DNA from: Microbacterium hibisci
Lineage (GTDB): Bacteria; Actinomycetota; Actinomycetes; Actinomycetales; Microbacteriaceae
Assembly: GCF_015278255.1 (NCBI RefSeq)
Contig: NZ_JADIJC010000002.1
Location: 209,601-273,600, forward strand
Direction: 5' to 3'
Length of the DNA: 64,000 nt
The translations under genes were made by a program, and so were the position numbers. Every line of letters starts with the position of its first letter. The stretch's first letter is position 1. Positions 8,341 to 17,454 of this stretch are shown here, one piece after another. The notes below the pieces were generated by a model. It saw only the letters and a list, made by a program, of their open reading frames with translations. It had not been told where the DNA came from and searched no databases.

Positions 8341-9477
8341 ATGTTTACACCCGCGAAACACACGCCGAGCGCGACCGCGGTCGAGGAGTACCTCCACGCG
8401 TTCGCGGCGACTTCAGGACATCTCGACTTCGCGCGGTTCGGGCCGCCGTCGCTCGGCGTGGGCGCGGCGGCAGCCGGGTTCTGGAGCGCGGCCGCCGAGG
8501 GTGACGTCGACGAGGCGGCGGAGGATCTCCGCGCGCGCGAGCGGGTCGCGTGTCTCGTCGGCGTGCCGGCCACCGACGTGTCGCTGGTGCCCAGCACCTC
8601 GCTCGGGCTGTTCCACGTCGCCTTCGCGCTGCGCGGGGGCGAGGTGCTGGTGTCCAGGGGCGAGTTCCCCGCGAACCTGTACCCCTGGTGGCGCGCGGAG
8701 GAGCTCGGCATCCTGCGGGTGCGCGATCTGCCCGCGGCGCAGCTGACCGCGCCGGTCACGCCCGAGCGCATCGCCGACGCGCTCGCCCCGACGACGACGG
8801 CGGTCGCCGTCAGCGCGGTGGATTTCCGCACCGGATGGCGTGCCGACCTCGCGGGCATCCGCGGCGTGATCGGCGATCGGCTGCTCGTCGTGGACGCGAT
8901 CCAGGCCGCCGGCGCGGTCGACATGCCGTTCGAGCACGCCGACGTGGTGATCGCGGGCGGCCAGAAGTGGCTGCGGGCCGGGTGGGGAACCGGGTTCGTC
9001 ACCGTGTCGCCGCGCGCGCTGGCGGCGATGTCGCCGAGGCTGAGCGGGTGGACGGGAGTCGAGCGCCCCGGCGAGTACGACGGCACGCGGCATCCCGCGC
9101 TCGCCGGTGCGAAGCATCTCGGTCTCACCAACGGTTCGCCCGCCTCGGCGCGCATGCTGGCGGCCGCGCTCGAACTCATCGGCTCCGTCGGCGTCGGCCT
9201 CATCGAGCAGCGGATCTCGGAGCGGGTCGAGGCGCTGATCGCGCATCTGGACGCGGCGGGCGCCGAGGTCGTCTCGCCGCGGCCGCCCGCCGATCGCGCC
9301 GGGATCGTCGTCGCGCGGTGGGGCGACGGATCGGCGGGGGAGCGCCGCCGCCGGCTCGCCGCGCACGGCGTGACGGTCACGGTGCACGGCGACGACCGGC
9401 TGCGGTTCTCGCTGCACGCCACGACCGAGCTCGACGGGCTCGGCGCGGTCGCCGAGCTCGCGAGCGCGCCGCTGTGA
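8341..9477 (+). CDS. PLP-dependent aminotransferase class V-fold enzyme
   Basis: Cytosolic PLP enzyme of 378 aa in the cysteine desulfurase/isopenicillin N epimerase-like group. The PLP Lys is in GGQKWLRAGWGTGF near residue 218, and the cofactor-binding Asp and Gln are in VVDAIQAAG about 20 residues earlier. An N-terminal DFARFGPPSLGV stretch is typical of this subfamily. No catalytic cysteine loop like that of NifS/SufS is evident, so a selenocysteine/cysteine lyase or kynureninase-like role is possible. It is divergent from the peptide operon and convergent with the GH127 gene. The ATG at 8341 follows GGAGGTCTG. The substrate is unknown. Confidence 0.8.
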   Translation: MFTPAKHTPSATAVEEYLHAFAATSGHLDFARFGPPSLGVGAAAAGFWSAAAEGDVDEAAEDLRARERVACLVGVPATDVSLVPSTSLGLFHVAFALRGGEVLVSRGEFPANLYPWWRAEELGILRVRDLPAAQLTAPVTPERIADALAPTTTAVAVSAVDFRTGWRADLAGIRGVIGDRLLVVDAIQAAGAVDMPFEHADVVIAGGQKWLRAGWGTGFVTVSPRALAAMSPRLSGWTGVERPGEYDGTRHPALAGAKHLGLTNGSPASARMLAAALELIGSVGVGLIEQRISERVEALIAHLDAAGAEVVSPRPPADRAGIVVARWGDGSAGERRRRLAAHGVTVTVHGDDRLRFSLHATTELDGLGAVAELASAPL

Positions 9478-9487
9478 CGCCGCACGC

Positions 9488-11434
9488 TCAGTCGGCCACC
9501 GGGATCCACACGCGCATCGTCGAGGGTCCCCGCTCTGCCCACTCGTGATAGGGCACGAGCGGGACCTGGACGGATGCCGCAGCCTCGAGCGCGCCGCCGG
9601 GCGCGGTGTACGGCCAGCCGCCCCCGTCGGCCGTGAGCGGCACGACCTCGATCCACACGCGGCCGTCACGCTCGACGGGCACGGCGGCCGGCGCCAGCGC
9701 GACAGCGGCCACATCGTCGACCCCCGTCGCGCCGAGATCGACCGACTCGAGCGCGAACACCTCCGGCCCGCGCTCCACGACCAGGCATCCGCGCACGGCG
9801 TCGATGCGTTCGTCCGGGGCGTTGAGCCGCGGCGCCATCGGCAGGTCGAGCTCGACGACATCGCCGGCGCGGAACGCGCGCCGCACCTCCACCGAACCGG
9901 TCGTCGCCTCGCGGTCCTCGGCAACCGCCCCGTCGGCCGTCACCACCTGAACCCGCGCGCCCTCGGCCCACGCGGGCACGCGCAGCGTGAGCGTCCAGGG
10001 CGCGTCGGTGGCGGCATCCGCTCGCGAGATCACGCGGATCAGCCCCGAGACCGGATAGTCCGTCTCGACGTCGAAGGCGACCCGGCGGCCGTCGTCGAGG
10101 GTCGTTCGCACGATGGCGGGCGCGTACTGGTGCAGCTGCACGCCCTCGGCGTCGGCGGTGGCGACGTACGCGTCCAGACTCGCCAGCGTGCGGGCCACGT
10201 TCGGCGGGCAGCACGACACCTCGAACCACGGCGCGCGCAGCGACGACGAGGCGCGCGGCGACGTCGTGTCGGGGTCGGCGAGCACGCCGGGCACGCGCTG
10301 ATGCAGCGTGTTGGCGTAGAAGAACGCGCGTCCGTCGGGCGCCGGCGAGGTGGCGACCACGTTGTAGAGCGTGCGCTCGATCAGGTCGGCGTGGCGCGGA
10401 TCGCCGCCGGCGAGCAGCAGCCGCCACGAGAACATGATCGAGCCGACGCTCGCGCACGTCTCGGAGTAGGCGCGGTCCGCGGGCAGCTCCCAGTCCTCGC
10501 CGAAGGCCTCGTCCTGGTGATGGGATCCCTGGCCGCCCGTGACGTACGTGCGCCGCGCGACCGTGCGGTCCCACTGGCGCCGCAGGGCGTCGAGCAGCTC
10601 GGTGTCGCCGGTGTCGACCGCGACATCGGTTGCGCCTGCCGACAGGTAGTTCGCGCGCACCGCGTGGCCGCGCAGCACCTCGGCGTCGCGGACGGGGAGG
10701 TCGTCCTGGAAGTACTTGCGCCCCCACTCGATGTCGCGCAGCGTGCCGCGGCCGTGACGCTCGATGAAGAGCCGCGCCTGCTCGAGGTAGCGGTCGTCGC
10801 CGGTCGCGCGCGCGAGCTCGGCGAGTCCCACCTCGATCTCGGCGTGCCCGCAGATGCCGTCCCGGCCGTCCGCGCCGAACTCGCGGCACACCAGGTCGGC
10901 GGCGCGCCGGGCGATCTCGAGCAGGCCGTCGTCGGCATCCGGCCGAGTCCGTGCCCTGGCCACCGCGGCCTGGAACAGGTGTCCGAGGCAGTAGAGCTCG
11001 TGGCCCCACTCGAGGTCGGACCACCGCGCTCCTTGGCCCGGTCGGCCGAACATCGTGTTGAGGTAGCCGTCCGGCTCCTGGGCGGCGGCGACGCGGGCGA
11101 CGACCGCACGGAACCGCTCCTCGAGCGCGGCGTCGTCGCTGCGGCCGATCTCCCACGCGAGCGCCTCGAGGTACTTGTACACCTCGGAGTCCGAGAACTC
11201 GCGTCCGCGCCGGCCTGCCGGGAGCGTGCCGGCGACGGCGAGGTCGAAGTTCGGCAGCCATCCTTCGGACTCGAGTCGGGAGCCGATGTGCTGCAGCGTC
11301 CCGGCCGCGTTGACCGCCTGACGGTCGCCCCAGAAGCCGCCGGTGATGCGGACGGCGTCCTGGCCGAGCGGGCGCAGGCGGCCGTGCGCCGGTGCGACGG
11401 GCGCCTGAGGTGTGGTGGTGGTCTGCATGGTCAT
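9488..11434 (-). CDS. GH127 beta-L-arabinofuranosidase
   Basis: Glycoside hydrolase of 648 aa, formerly the DUF1680 family, which releases beta-L-arabinofuranose from short oligosaccharides. The zinc/cysteine centre of the family is recognisable: ETCASVGSIMFSWR carries the Glu and first Cys, and FEVSCCPPNVART carries the nucleophile Cys and its neighbour. An (alpha/alpha)6 barrel (DGYLNTMF, GHELYCLGHL) is followed by beta-sandwich regions. There is no signal peptide, so it acts on imported sugars. It is the last gene of a sugar ABC operon. ATG 11434 overlaps the permease stop by 4 nt; ATG 11428 is an alternative start. Confidence 0.93.
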   Translation of the reverse strand: MTMQTTTTPQAPVAPAHGRLRPLGQDAVRITGGFWGDRQAVNAAGTLQHIGSRLESEGWLPNFDLAVAGTLPAGRRGREFSDSEVYKYLEALAWEIGRSDDAALEERFRAVVARVAAAQEPDGYLNTMFGRPGQGARWSDLEWGHELYCLGHLFQAAVARARTRPDADDGLLEIARRAADLVCREFGADGRDGICGHAEIEVGLAELARATGDDRYLEQARLFIERHGRGTLRDIEWGRKYFQDDLPVRDAEVLRGHAVRANYLSAGATDVAVDTGDTELLDALRRQWDRTVARRTYVTGGQGSHHQDEAFGEDWELPADRAYSETCASVGSIMFSWRLLLAGGDPRHADLIERTLYNVVATSPAPDGRAFFYANTLHQRVPGVLADPDTTSPRASSSLRAPWFEVSCCPPNVARTLASLDAYVATADAEGVQLHQYAPAIVRTTLDDGRRVAFDVETDYPVSGLIRVISRADAATDAPWTLTLRVPAWAEGARVQVVTADGAVAEDREATTGSVEVRRAFRAGDVVELDLPMAPRLNAPDERIDAVRGCLVVERGPEVFALESVDLGATGVDDVAAVALAPAAVPVERDGRVWIEVVPLTADGGGWPYTAPGGALEAAASVQVPLVPYHEWAERGPSTMRVWIPVAD

Positions 11435-12324
11435 CCCTTGAAGGCTCCCGACATGAATCCGCGGACGTAGTGGCGTTGGAGGATGAGGAACAGCACGACG
11501 CAGGGCAGTGCGAGCACGACGACCCCCGCCTCGGTCGCCCCGTAGTCGATGACGCCCTGCACCTGCACGCGGAGATTCGAGACGGCCAGCGGCAGCGTCA
11601 TCCGATTGGTGTCCGTGATCAGGATGAGGGGCGCCATGAAGTCGTTCCAGGCGGCGAGGAAGGCGAACATGCCGACCGTGATCAGGCCGGGCTTCACCGC
11701 CGGCAGCAGCACGCGCCGCAGTGCGCCGAAGGTGGTCGCACCGTCGACCATCGCGGCTTCGTCGAGCTCGCGCGGGACCGACTCGAACGAGATGCGCATC
11801 ATGAACATCGAGAACGGCAGCTGGAACATCGTGAGCACGATCGCGACGCCGACGAGCGAATTGCTCAGGCCGACGGCGTTGAGGATCACGTACAGCGGGA
11901 TGAGCAGCGTCGTGTACGGGACCATGAGGATCGCGAGCACGGTGAGGAACAGCAGGTTCTTGCCCGGGAACGAGAAGCGCGCGAACGCGTACCCGCCGAG
12001 CGTCGAGACGACGAGGGTCAGCAGCACCGTGAGGAGGGCGACGAACGTCGAGTTGCCCAGATACACCCAGATGCCGGCCTGGTAGTTCGCCAGCGCGGCG
12101 TAGTTGCCGAGGCCCCAGCCCTCAGGCTGGCTGGTGCCGGCTCGCGGGGCGACGGACGAGACGGCCGTCCAGATGAGCGGGTACAGGAACATGATGGCGA
12201 GTGCGGTCGTGAGCACCGCATACGGGATGCCAAGCACGACCCGCGCGGCGGGCGAGCGGCGCCCCTGCCGAGAGGGCTTCACGGTGATGAGCGTCGTCGC
12301 CGAGGGAAGGGTCTGCACGGACAT
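11431..12324 (-). CDS. Sugar ABC transporter permease (MalG type)
   Basis: CUT1-type membrane subunit of 297 aa with six hydrophobic segments. The EAA loop is ELDEAAMVDGATTFGALR, near residue 195. The C-terminus ends RHYVRGFMSGAFKG, the usual MalG-family tail. With the MalF-type permease and the binding lipoprotein it forms an importer whose ATPase is not encoded here. CUT1 systems often share an MsiK-type ATPase. Substrate inferred from the adjacent GH127: an arabinofuranose-containing oligosaccharide. Confidence 0.92.
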   Translation of the reverse strand: MSVQTLPSATTLITVKPSRQGRRSPAARVVLGIPYAVLTTALAIMFLYPLIWTAVSSVAPRAGTSQPEGWGLGNYAALANYQAGIWVYLGNSTFVALLTVLLTLVVSTLGGYAFARFSFPGKNLLFLTVLAILMVPYTTLLIPLYVILNAVGLSNSLVGVAIVLTMFQLPFSMFMMRISFESVPRELDEAAMVDGATTFGALRRVLLPAVKPGLITVGMFAFLAAWNDFMAPLILITDTNRMTLPLAVSNLRVQVQGVIDYGATEAGVVVLALPCVVLFLILQRHYVRGFMSGAFKG

Positions 12325-12335
12325 GGCGGGTCTCC

Positions 12336-13268
12336 TCAGTCCTCGTCGGTGCGGCGGAACGCGCGCAGCTGGGCGATGTTGATGAGGATCAGGGCGCCGA
12401 GCACGATGACCGACAGCGCGGCGGCGATGCCGAGGTTGTTCTGGCCCTGGAAGGCGACGTTGTAGATCAGCTGCACGATCGTCATCGTGCTGTTGTCGGG
12501 TCCGCCCTTGGTGAGGATGTAGAACTGCTCGAACGCGAGCAGCGACCCGGTCACGCACAGCACGATGGTCAACGCGAATGTCGGACGCAGCAGCGGCAGT
12601 GTGATGGTGCGGAACGTCTGCCATGTGGACGCGCCGTCGATGCGGGCGGCCTCGTAGACGTCGTCGGGGATCGCCTGCAGCCCCACGAGCATGAGCAGCA
12701 TGTAGAACCCCGCATAGCGCCACACGATCAGGAACACCGTCGACCACAGCGCGCCCTCGGGGGTGCCGAGGAAGGTGAAGCCCCACGACTGCATCAGGTC
12801 GGCGAACGGCCCGGCGTACGGGGAGTAGAGCACGTAGAAGAGGAGGGATGCCGAGGCCAGGCCCAGTGCGCTGGGCACGAGGAACGACGTGCGCAGGATC
12901 GACTTCCAGCGCGTCGACTCCTGCACGAGCAGGGCGAGGCCGAGACCCAGTCCGATGAGCAGGATCGTCGTGATGACCGTGTACTTCAGCGTGAACCACG
13001 TGGCATCCCAGAAGAGCCGGTGGTCGACCGCGTCGACGTAGTTGTCGGGGAGGTTCCAGCCCTGGTTGCCCGACAGCAGCGGCCAATCCGAGGCCGACAT
13101 CTGCAGCACGAGCGCCAGCGGCACGAGGAAGACGAACACCACGAAGAGAGCGGTCGGCGACGCGTACAGCCAGCCGCGGAGCGCCTCGCGGCGTGCGCGC
13201 GACGTACGGCGTTGCGGGGGCGGTGCGGTCGGCGGGCTGGTCGTCGGACTCAGCGTCTGAGCAGACAT
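12336..13268 (-). CDS. Sugar ABC transporter permease (MalF type)
   Basis: CUT1 membrane subunit of 310 aa. The Pro/Thr-rich cytoplasmic N-terminus (residues 1-30) is followed by a first helix (YASPTALFVVFVFLVPLAL). The EAA loop is DVYEAARIDGASTWQTFR. It starts at ATG 13268, 26 nt beyond a strong hairpin that separates it from the binding-protein gene, and ends 11 nt before the MalG-type gene. Confidence 0.92.
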   Translation of the reverse strand: MSAQTLSPTTSPPTAPPPQRRTSRARREALRGWLYASPTALFVVFVFLVPLALVLQMSASDWPLLSGNQGWNLPDNYVDAVDHRLFWDATWFTLKYTVITTILLIGLGLGLALLVQESTRWKSILRTSFLVPSALGLASASLLFYVLYSPYAGPFADLMQSWGFTFLGTPEGALWSTVFLIVWRYAGFYMLLMLVGLQAIPDDVYEAARIDGASTWQTFRTITLPLLRPTFALTIVLCVTGSLLAFEQFYILTKGGPDNSTMTIVQLIYNVAFQGQNNLGIAAALSVIVLGALILINIAQLRAFRRTDED

Positions 13269-13294
13269 GGTGATCGTTCTCCGGTGGGGGTGGG

Positions 13295-13324
13295 GGCGGC
13301 GGCCCGGTCGCACGGGCCGCCGCC
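13295..13324 (-). terminator. GC-rich hairpin between binding protein and permease genes
   Basis: A perfect 12-bp inverted repeat, GGCGGCGGCCCG with CGGGCCGCCGCC, and a 6-nt loop, located in the 61-nt gap after the solute-binding protein gene. There is no U-tract. Such hairpins commonly act as partial terminators or 3' mRNA protectors that raise binding-protein output relative to the permeases. Confidence 0.7.
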
Positions 13325-13329
13325 TCGGG

Positions 13330-14631
13330 TCACTGCGCGAGGATCTCGGTGATGCCGTCGTTGTCGGCGTCGACCGTGTCGGTGCCCTCGAGCACGGCAT
13401 TGCGCACCAGGGTCAGCCACGGGCTGCCCGGGGCGTTGAACGCCTGCTGGAAGTTGAGGGCCACCGGGGTGTCGCCCTCGGACGCCACCTCGTTGATGGT
13501 GACCAGGCGCGGGTCCTCGGCCGCGTACTCGTTGTCGGCGAAGTCGGCGCGCGAGACCACGTCGTTGTTCTTCGCCAGCACCTCCACCTGGGCGTCCTCC
13601 GACATCAGCCACGTCAGGAAGTTCCAGGCCTGCGCGGCCTTCTTCGAGTCCTTCGAGATGCCGATGCCGTCACCGCCGACGAACGTCGAGGCGCCGCCGT
13701 CGACACCGGGGATGCCGGCGACGCCCGCGTCGAACGGGGTCGAGGACAGCAGCGTAGCGGGGTAGAACATCAGGCCGACGTTGCCCTCGGTGAAGCCGGC
13801 GGTCCAGGTCGGTCCGGCTTCGTCCTGCGAGCTCGGCAGCACGGCGCCGGACTCCCACAGATCCCGCCACGTGTCGTAGATCTCCTTGGCGGCGTCGTTC
13901 GCGAGCAGCGACTCGCGCCCGTCGTCGCTCAGGACCTCTTCACCCGATGCCCAGATGCTGGGGAACCAGGTGAAGACGAGGCATCCGCCGCAGTTCAGGC
14001 CTGTCGCCGTGCCGTAGACGCCGTCCTTGCCGAGCGCCTGGATCTTCTTCGCCGCGTCCGCATACTCGGCCATCGTGGCCGGCGCCTTGTCGGGGTCGAG
14101 ACCTGCCTCTTCGAACAGCTCCTTGTTCCAGAACAGCATCGACAGGTCGAGCACGAAGGGGAGCACGTGCTCGTTGCCGTCGGCATCGGTGCCGGCCGAG
14201 AGGTGGCCCTTGTTGATCTGGTCCTTGTAGTCCAGCCCGTCGATCTGCGCGGTCAGGTCCTGGAAGAGGCCCTGCTCGACCCAGTTCGGCACGTAGACGA
14301 TGTCGGCGGCGAACAGGTCGGGCAGACCGCCCGAACCGGCGGCCGCGCCGACCTTGGCCACGTAGTCGTCGTTCGGGACGACCGTCAGCTCCACCTGGTT
14401 CTCGTGCGTCTCGTTGTAGGCGTCCACCAGCAGGTTCGCCTGCTTCTCGAGAGGCGCGCGCGTCCACAGGGTGAGGGTGGTGCCGTCATCGGTGCCCTCG
14501 GTCGGGATGTCCTCCGGCGCGGTGCTCGCGCCCCCGGTGCCGGAGCAGCCGGCCAGGCCCACGAGGGCGCCCGAGAGGAGGAGTGCGGTCGCGGCCCGCA
14601 AGCCCGCGGCGCGACGTCGGGTGTGTGTCAT
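13330..14631 (-). CDS. Sugar-binding lipoprotein (SBP family 1)
   Basis: Extracellular binding lipoprotein of 433 aa. Signal peptide with twin Arg-rich start (MTHTRRRAAGLRA) and lipobox GLAGC near residue 29. The fold signature includes TLTLWTRAP at the start of the mature protein, PDLFAADIVYVPNWVEQG, and a C-terminal KKAAQAWNFLTWLMSEDAQ typical of family 1 binders. It is the first gene of the operon, directly below a promoter with a LacI-type operator. The likely ligand is an arabino-oligosaccharide, judged only from the downstream GH127. Confidence 0.92.
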   Translation of the reverse strand: MTHTRRRAAGLRAATALLLSGALVGLAGCSGTGGASTAPEDIPTEGTDDGTTLTLWTRAPLEKQANLLVDAYNETHENQVELTVVPNDDYVAKVGAAAGSGGLPDLFAADIVYVPNWVEQGLFQDLTAQIDGLDYKDQINKGHLSAGTDADGNEHVLPFVLDLSMLFWNKELFEEAGLDPDKAPATMAEYADAAKKIQALGKDGVYGTATGLNCGGCLVFTWFPSIWASGEEVLSDDGRESLLANDAAKEIYDTWRDLWESGAVLPSSQDEAGPTWTAGFTEGNVGLMFYPATLLSSTPFDAGVAGIPGVDGGASTFVGGDGIGISKDSKKAAQAWNFLTWLMSEDAQVEVLAKNNDVVSRADFADNEYAAEDPRLVTINEVASEGDTPVALNFQQAFNAPGSPWLTLVRNAVLEGTDTVDADNDGITEILAQ

Positions 14632-14707
14632 TGCAGTCTCCTTGGCTCATCGTCGAGCGGGCGCCTGCGCGAGGCAGCGCCGCTGCTGTGTGGGATTCCG
14701 AAAACAT

Positions 14708-14721
14708 CGAAATCGCTTTCG
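14708..14721. promoter_or_regulatory. LacI-family operator, site 1
   Basis: A 14-bp palindrome of the form CGAAA-T-CG-C-TTTCG with the central CG typical of LacI-family sites. It sits just after the minus-strand -10 box of the sugar ABC operon and 72 bp from the divergent LacI gene, its most likely reader. Confidence 0.7.
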
Positions 14722-14723
14722 GC

Positions 14724-14753
14724 AAGGTATCGTGTGGGAACACGGGCGGTCAA
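14724..14753 (-). promoter_or_regulatory. Promoter of the GH127/sugar ABC operon
   Basis: On the minus strand, TTGACC (14753-14748) and TACCTT (14729-14724) are separated by 18 bp. The -10 box lies immediately upstream of the operator at 14708-14721, an ideal arrangement for repression. Transcription would begin about 85 nt before the binding-protein start. Confidence 0.6.
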
Positions 14754-14763
14754 GACGTTGGTT

Positions 14764-14777
14764 CGATAACGTTTCCG
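14764..14777. promoter_or_regulatory. Possible second LacI-family operator
   Basis: CGATAACGTTTCCG, a weaker palindrome with an AACGTT core, 56 bp from site 1 and 16 bp upstream of the LacI start. It would flank the minus-strand -35 box and could mediate autorepression. Two mismatched base pairs in the arms make it less certain. Confidence 0.45.
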
Positions 14778-14792
14778 CTACGAGGAGGGGTG

Positions 14793-15821
14793 ATGACGCC
14801 GAGCGATGGTGGCGGGGGACGCAGTGCGACGCTGAGCGATGTCGCCCGGAAGGCGGGCGTATCGATCGCGACCGCGTCGAAGGCCCTCAACGGCCGGGAC
14901 GACGTGGCGACCGCGACGCGTCGCCGGGTCGTGGCCGCCGCCGAGGAGCTGTCGTTCACGCCGAACGCGATGGCCCGCGGGCTGCTCGCGGGGCGCACCG
15001 GAACCGTCGGCCTCCTCACGAGCGACCTCGAGGGCCGCTTCATGATCCCCATCCTGATGGGCGCCGAGGACGCCTTCGGCGCCGGGAAGGTCAATGTGTT
15101 CCTGTGCGATGCGCGCGGGGACGCGATCCGCGAGCAGCATCACCTCAAGGCGCTGCTGAGCCGCCGCGTCGACGGCATCATCGTCGTCGGGCGCCAGACC
15201 GATCCGCGTCCGTCGCTCGGGCAGGAGATCCCGGTGCCCGTCGTGTACGCCTACGCGCCGTCGGACGACCCGCGCGACCTGTCGCTGACGCCCGACAACT
15301 ACGCCGGCGGGCGCCTGGCGATCGAGCACCTCATCGCGTGCGGCCGGAGGCGCATCGCCCACATCACCGGCGACCCCACCTACGCGGCCGCGCAGGACCG
15401 CATCGCGGGGGCGAGAGCGGCACTCGACGCGGCCGGACTCGAGCTCGTCGGCGATCCGATGTTCTCGGAATGGACCGAGCACTGGGGGAGGGATGCCGCG
15501 GCTCTGCTGCTCGAGCGGCACCCCGATGTCGACGCGATCTTCTGCGGATCGGACCAGATCGCGCGCGGCGCGCTGGACACGGCGCGCGATCTCGGCCGCA
15601 ACGTCCCTGAGGACCTCGCCGTGATCGGCTACGACAACTGGGAGGTGCTGGCGACGAACTCTCGCCCCGAGCTGACGAGCATCGACGCCAATCTGCAGCA
15701 GCTCGGCCGTCAGGCGGCGCAGCGCGTGTTCGATGCGATCGACGGCGTCGACATCGGCGAGGGCACGCACCACCTGCCCGTGCGCCTCATCATCCGGGGC
15801 TCGACGATCCCCCGCCGCTGA
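14793..15821 (+). CDS. LacI-family transcriptional regulator of the arabinofuranoside operon
   Basis: Repressor of 342 aa. The N-terminal helix-turn-helix ATLSDVARKAGVSIATASKA and hinge LSFTPNAMARGLL occupy residues 1-70. A periplasmic-binding-protein-like sensor follows, with the typical VDGIIVVG and FCGSDQIARGAL motifs. It starts at ATG 14793 after a strong GAGGAGGGG ribosome site. It is divergent from the sugar ABC/GH127 operon and shares the intergenic region with two LacI-type palindromes, so local repression relieved by an arabinose-containing sugar is the simplest model. Confidence 0.9.
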   Translation: MTPSDGGGGRSATLSDVARKAGVSIATASKALNGRDDVATATRRRVVAAAEELSFTPNAMARGLLAGRTGTVGLLTSDLEGRFMIPILMGAEDAFGAGKVNVFLCDARGDAIREQHHLKALLSRRVDGIIVVGRQTDPRPSLGQEIPVPVVYAYAPSDDPRDLSLTPDNYAGGRLAIEHLIACGRRRIAHITGDPTYAAAQDRIAGARAALDAAGLELVGDPMFSEWTEHWGRDAAALLLERHPDVDAIFCGSDQIARGALDTARDLGRNVPEDLAVIGYDNWEVLATNSRPELTSIDANLQQLGRQAAQRVFDAIDGVDIGEGTHHLPVRLIIRGSTIPRR

Positions 15822-15966
15822 GCCGGCCGGGCTGGCCGGGCTCGGGCGCACCGCGCCCACCGGGCTGGTCAGGTTGCGGGCCGCACCGCGAACGTTCGGA
15901 GCGCACCGCGGGCCTTCGGGGGCGCCACCCCGAGCGCAGGGCATACGCCCCGAACCGGAGGGGGAC

Positions 15967-16551
15967 TCAGCCTCGCGGGCGCCGCCACCACGGCCGGCGG
16001 CGCCCGGGCGCGGCATCCGTCTCCGCCGTCGCATCGGCCGCACCGCGCGCGTCGCGGCGCTCCCGCCACGCCTCGAGCTCCGCCTCGACGTCGCGCGTGG
16101 GCGTCACGACCGGCGGGCCGCCGAGCAGCTGACGGCGGGCCTCGATGACGCGGCGGTTGAAGTCCTCGAGCGCGTCGCGCACCTCGTCCTCGCGCGACAG
16201 GTCGTCGAGCTTCGCGTCGAGCTCGACGTTCTCGACGCGCAGCATGAGCGCGGGCGGGCCGAGCCCGGTGAGCTGCTCGGTCTCGATCTTGCGGCGGATC
16301 CACCAGTCCGGATCGTGCGTCTCGCCGAGCCCGGGGATCGGCTTGCCCGCGCCGGGCAGGTCGTCGAACTCGCCGCGCCGCATGGCCTGCTGGATCGCCG
16401 TCTCGACCACGGCCGCGCGATCGGCCGCCGAATACGCCCGCGCGACCTGCGAGCCCGCGGGCGCGGCATCCGTCCCCTCATCGTCCGAGCCGTCCTCGCC
16501 CGACTGCGCCGCACGATAGCGGGCGGCGGCGAGACGCGGGTCGTCGCTCAT
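15967..16551 (-). CDS. DUF1992 (DnaJ-C28-like domain) protein
   Basis: Protein of 194 aa with the conserved DUF1992 block: AVVETAIQQAMRRGEFDDLP, then GAGKPIPGL and WWIRRKIE. This domain occurs in many bacteria and in eukaryotic DNAJC28 proteins; its molecular function is unknown to me. The C-terminus is basic and Trp-rich (RRRPWWRRPRG). The start at 16551 overlaps the upstream epimerase-like gene by 4 nt (ATGA), so the two are co-translated. It converges with the LacI gene over a 145-bp gap that holds only a short 6-bp GC hairpin at 15844-15858. Confidence 0.85.
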   Translation of the reverse strand: MSDDPRLAAARYRAAQSGEDGSDDEGTDAAPAGSQVARAYSAADRAAVVETAIQQAMRRGEFDDLPGAGKPIPGLGETHDPDWWIRRKIETEQLTGLGPPALMLRVENVELDAKLDDLSREDEVRDALEDFNRRVIEARRQLLGGPPVVTPTRDVEAELEAWRERRDARGAADATAETDAAPGRRRPWWRRPRG

Positions 16552-17399
16552 GACCCCGCGACGTGGTCCCGCCAGGAGTGCTGCGGGTCGTAGCCGAGCA
16601 GACGGCGGGCCTTGCCGATCGACAGGAGCGTGTCGTGCTCTCCGAACTCGCGCGTCTCGACGCCCGGGAAGACCTCGGCGACGAGCTCGGCGTTGGGGCG
16701 CGACATCACGGTGTCGGCGGCGGCGATGATGTAGGTCTCGAAGCCCGGGGGAGCGACCTCGAGCGCGCGCTGCACCGCGTGCGCTCCGTCGCGGGCGTCG
16801 ATGTAGCCCCACAGGTTCCACTTGCGCGTCGCGGCGTCGTCGTCGTACGACGGGAAGGCCTCGTAGTCCTCGGGCACCATCACGTTCGAGAACCGCAGGC
16901 CGGTGATCGACAGATCCGGGTGCCAGCGCACGAGCTCGACGGCCATGCGCTCCTCGAGGGTCTTCACGAGCGAGTAGACCGACTCGGGCCGCGGCGGGTA
17001 CTCCTCGTCGACCGGGATGTACGGCGGCGGCACGTCGAACGGCAGACCCAGCACCGTCTCGCTCGACGCGTACACCAGGCGACGGATGCCGAGCCGCACC
17101 GCCGCCCAGAACACGTTGAACGTCGCGGTCATGTTGTTGTGGAAGGTCGCAACGTCGGAGCGGATGCCGGGGGCCGGGATCGCGCCGAGATGCACGACCG
17201 CGTCGAACCCGTCGTGGCGGTCGTTCACGGCGGCGAGGGCGTCGACGACCTGGCCGTAGTCGGTGAGGTCCACCTGGACGAAGTCGGGGCCGCGGGTTCC
17301 CACGAGGTCGAGGCCGATGACGTCGTAGCCGGCCGCACGCAGTTCGCGGGCGACGACGGTGCCGAGCTTTCCGGAGGAGCCGGTGAGGGCGATGCGCAT
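16548..17399 (-). CDS. NAD-dependent epimerase/dehydratase
   Basis: Extended short-chain dehydrogenase of 283 aa. The cofactor motif TGSSGKLG lies at residues 6-13, and the catalytic YSLVK around residue 150 lies downstream of YASSETVLG. It resembles UDP-glucose 4-epimerase-like and uronate dehydrogenase-like proteins of actinobacteria, but nothing visible fixes the substrate. The -10-like CAGGCT is 6 nt before the ATG, and the 21 nt around this start are almost the same as those of the gene at 18402. Confidence 0.82.
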   Translation of the reverse strand: MRIALTGSSGKLGTVVARELRAAGYDVIGLDLVGTRGPDFVQVDLTDYGQVVDALAAVNDRHDGFDAVVHLGAIPAPGIRSDVATFHNNMTATFNVFWAAVRLGIRRLVYASSETVLGLPFDVPPPYIPVDEEYPPRPESVYSLVKTLEERMAVELVRWHPDLSITGLRFSNVMVPEDYEAFPSYDDDAATRKWNLWGYIDARDGAHAVQRALEVAPPGFETYIIAAADTVMSRPNAELVAEVFPGVETREFGEHDTLLSIGKARRLLGYDPQHSWRDHVAGS

Positions 17400-17454
17400 G
17401 ACTCCAGCCTGCCACTGCCCGGGCCCCGTCGGCTCGATCAGCCGGGCGTCTCGA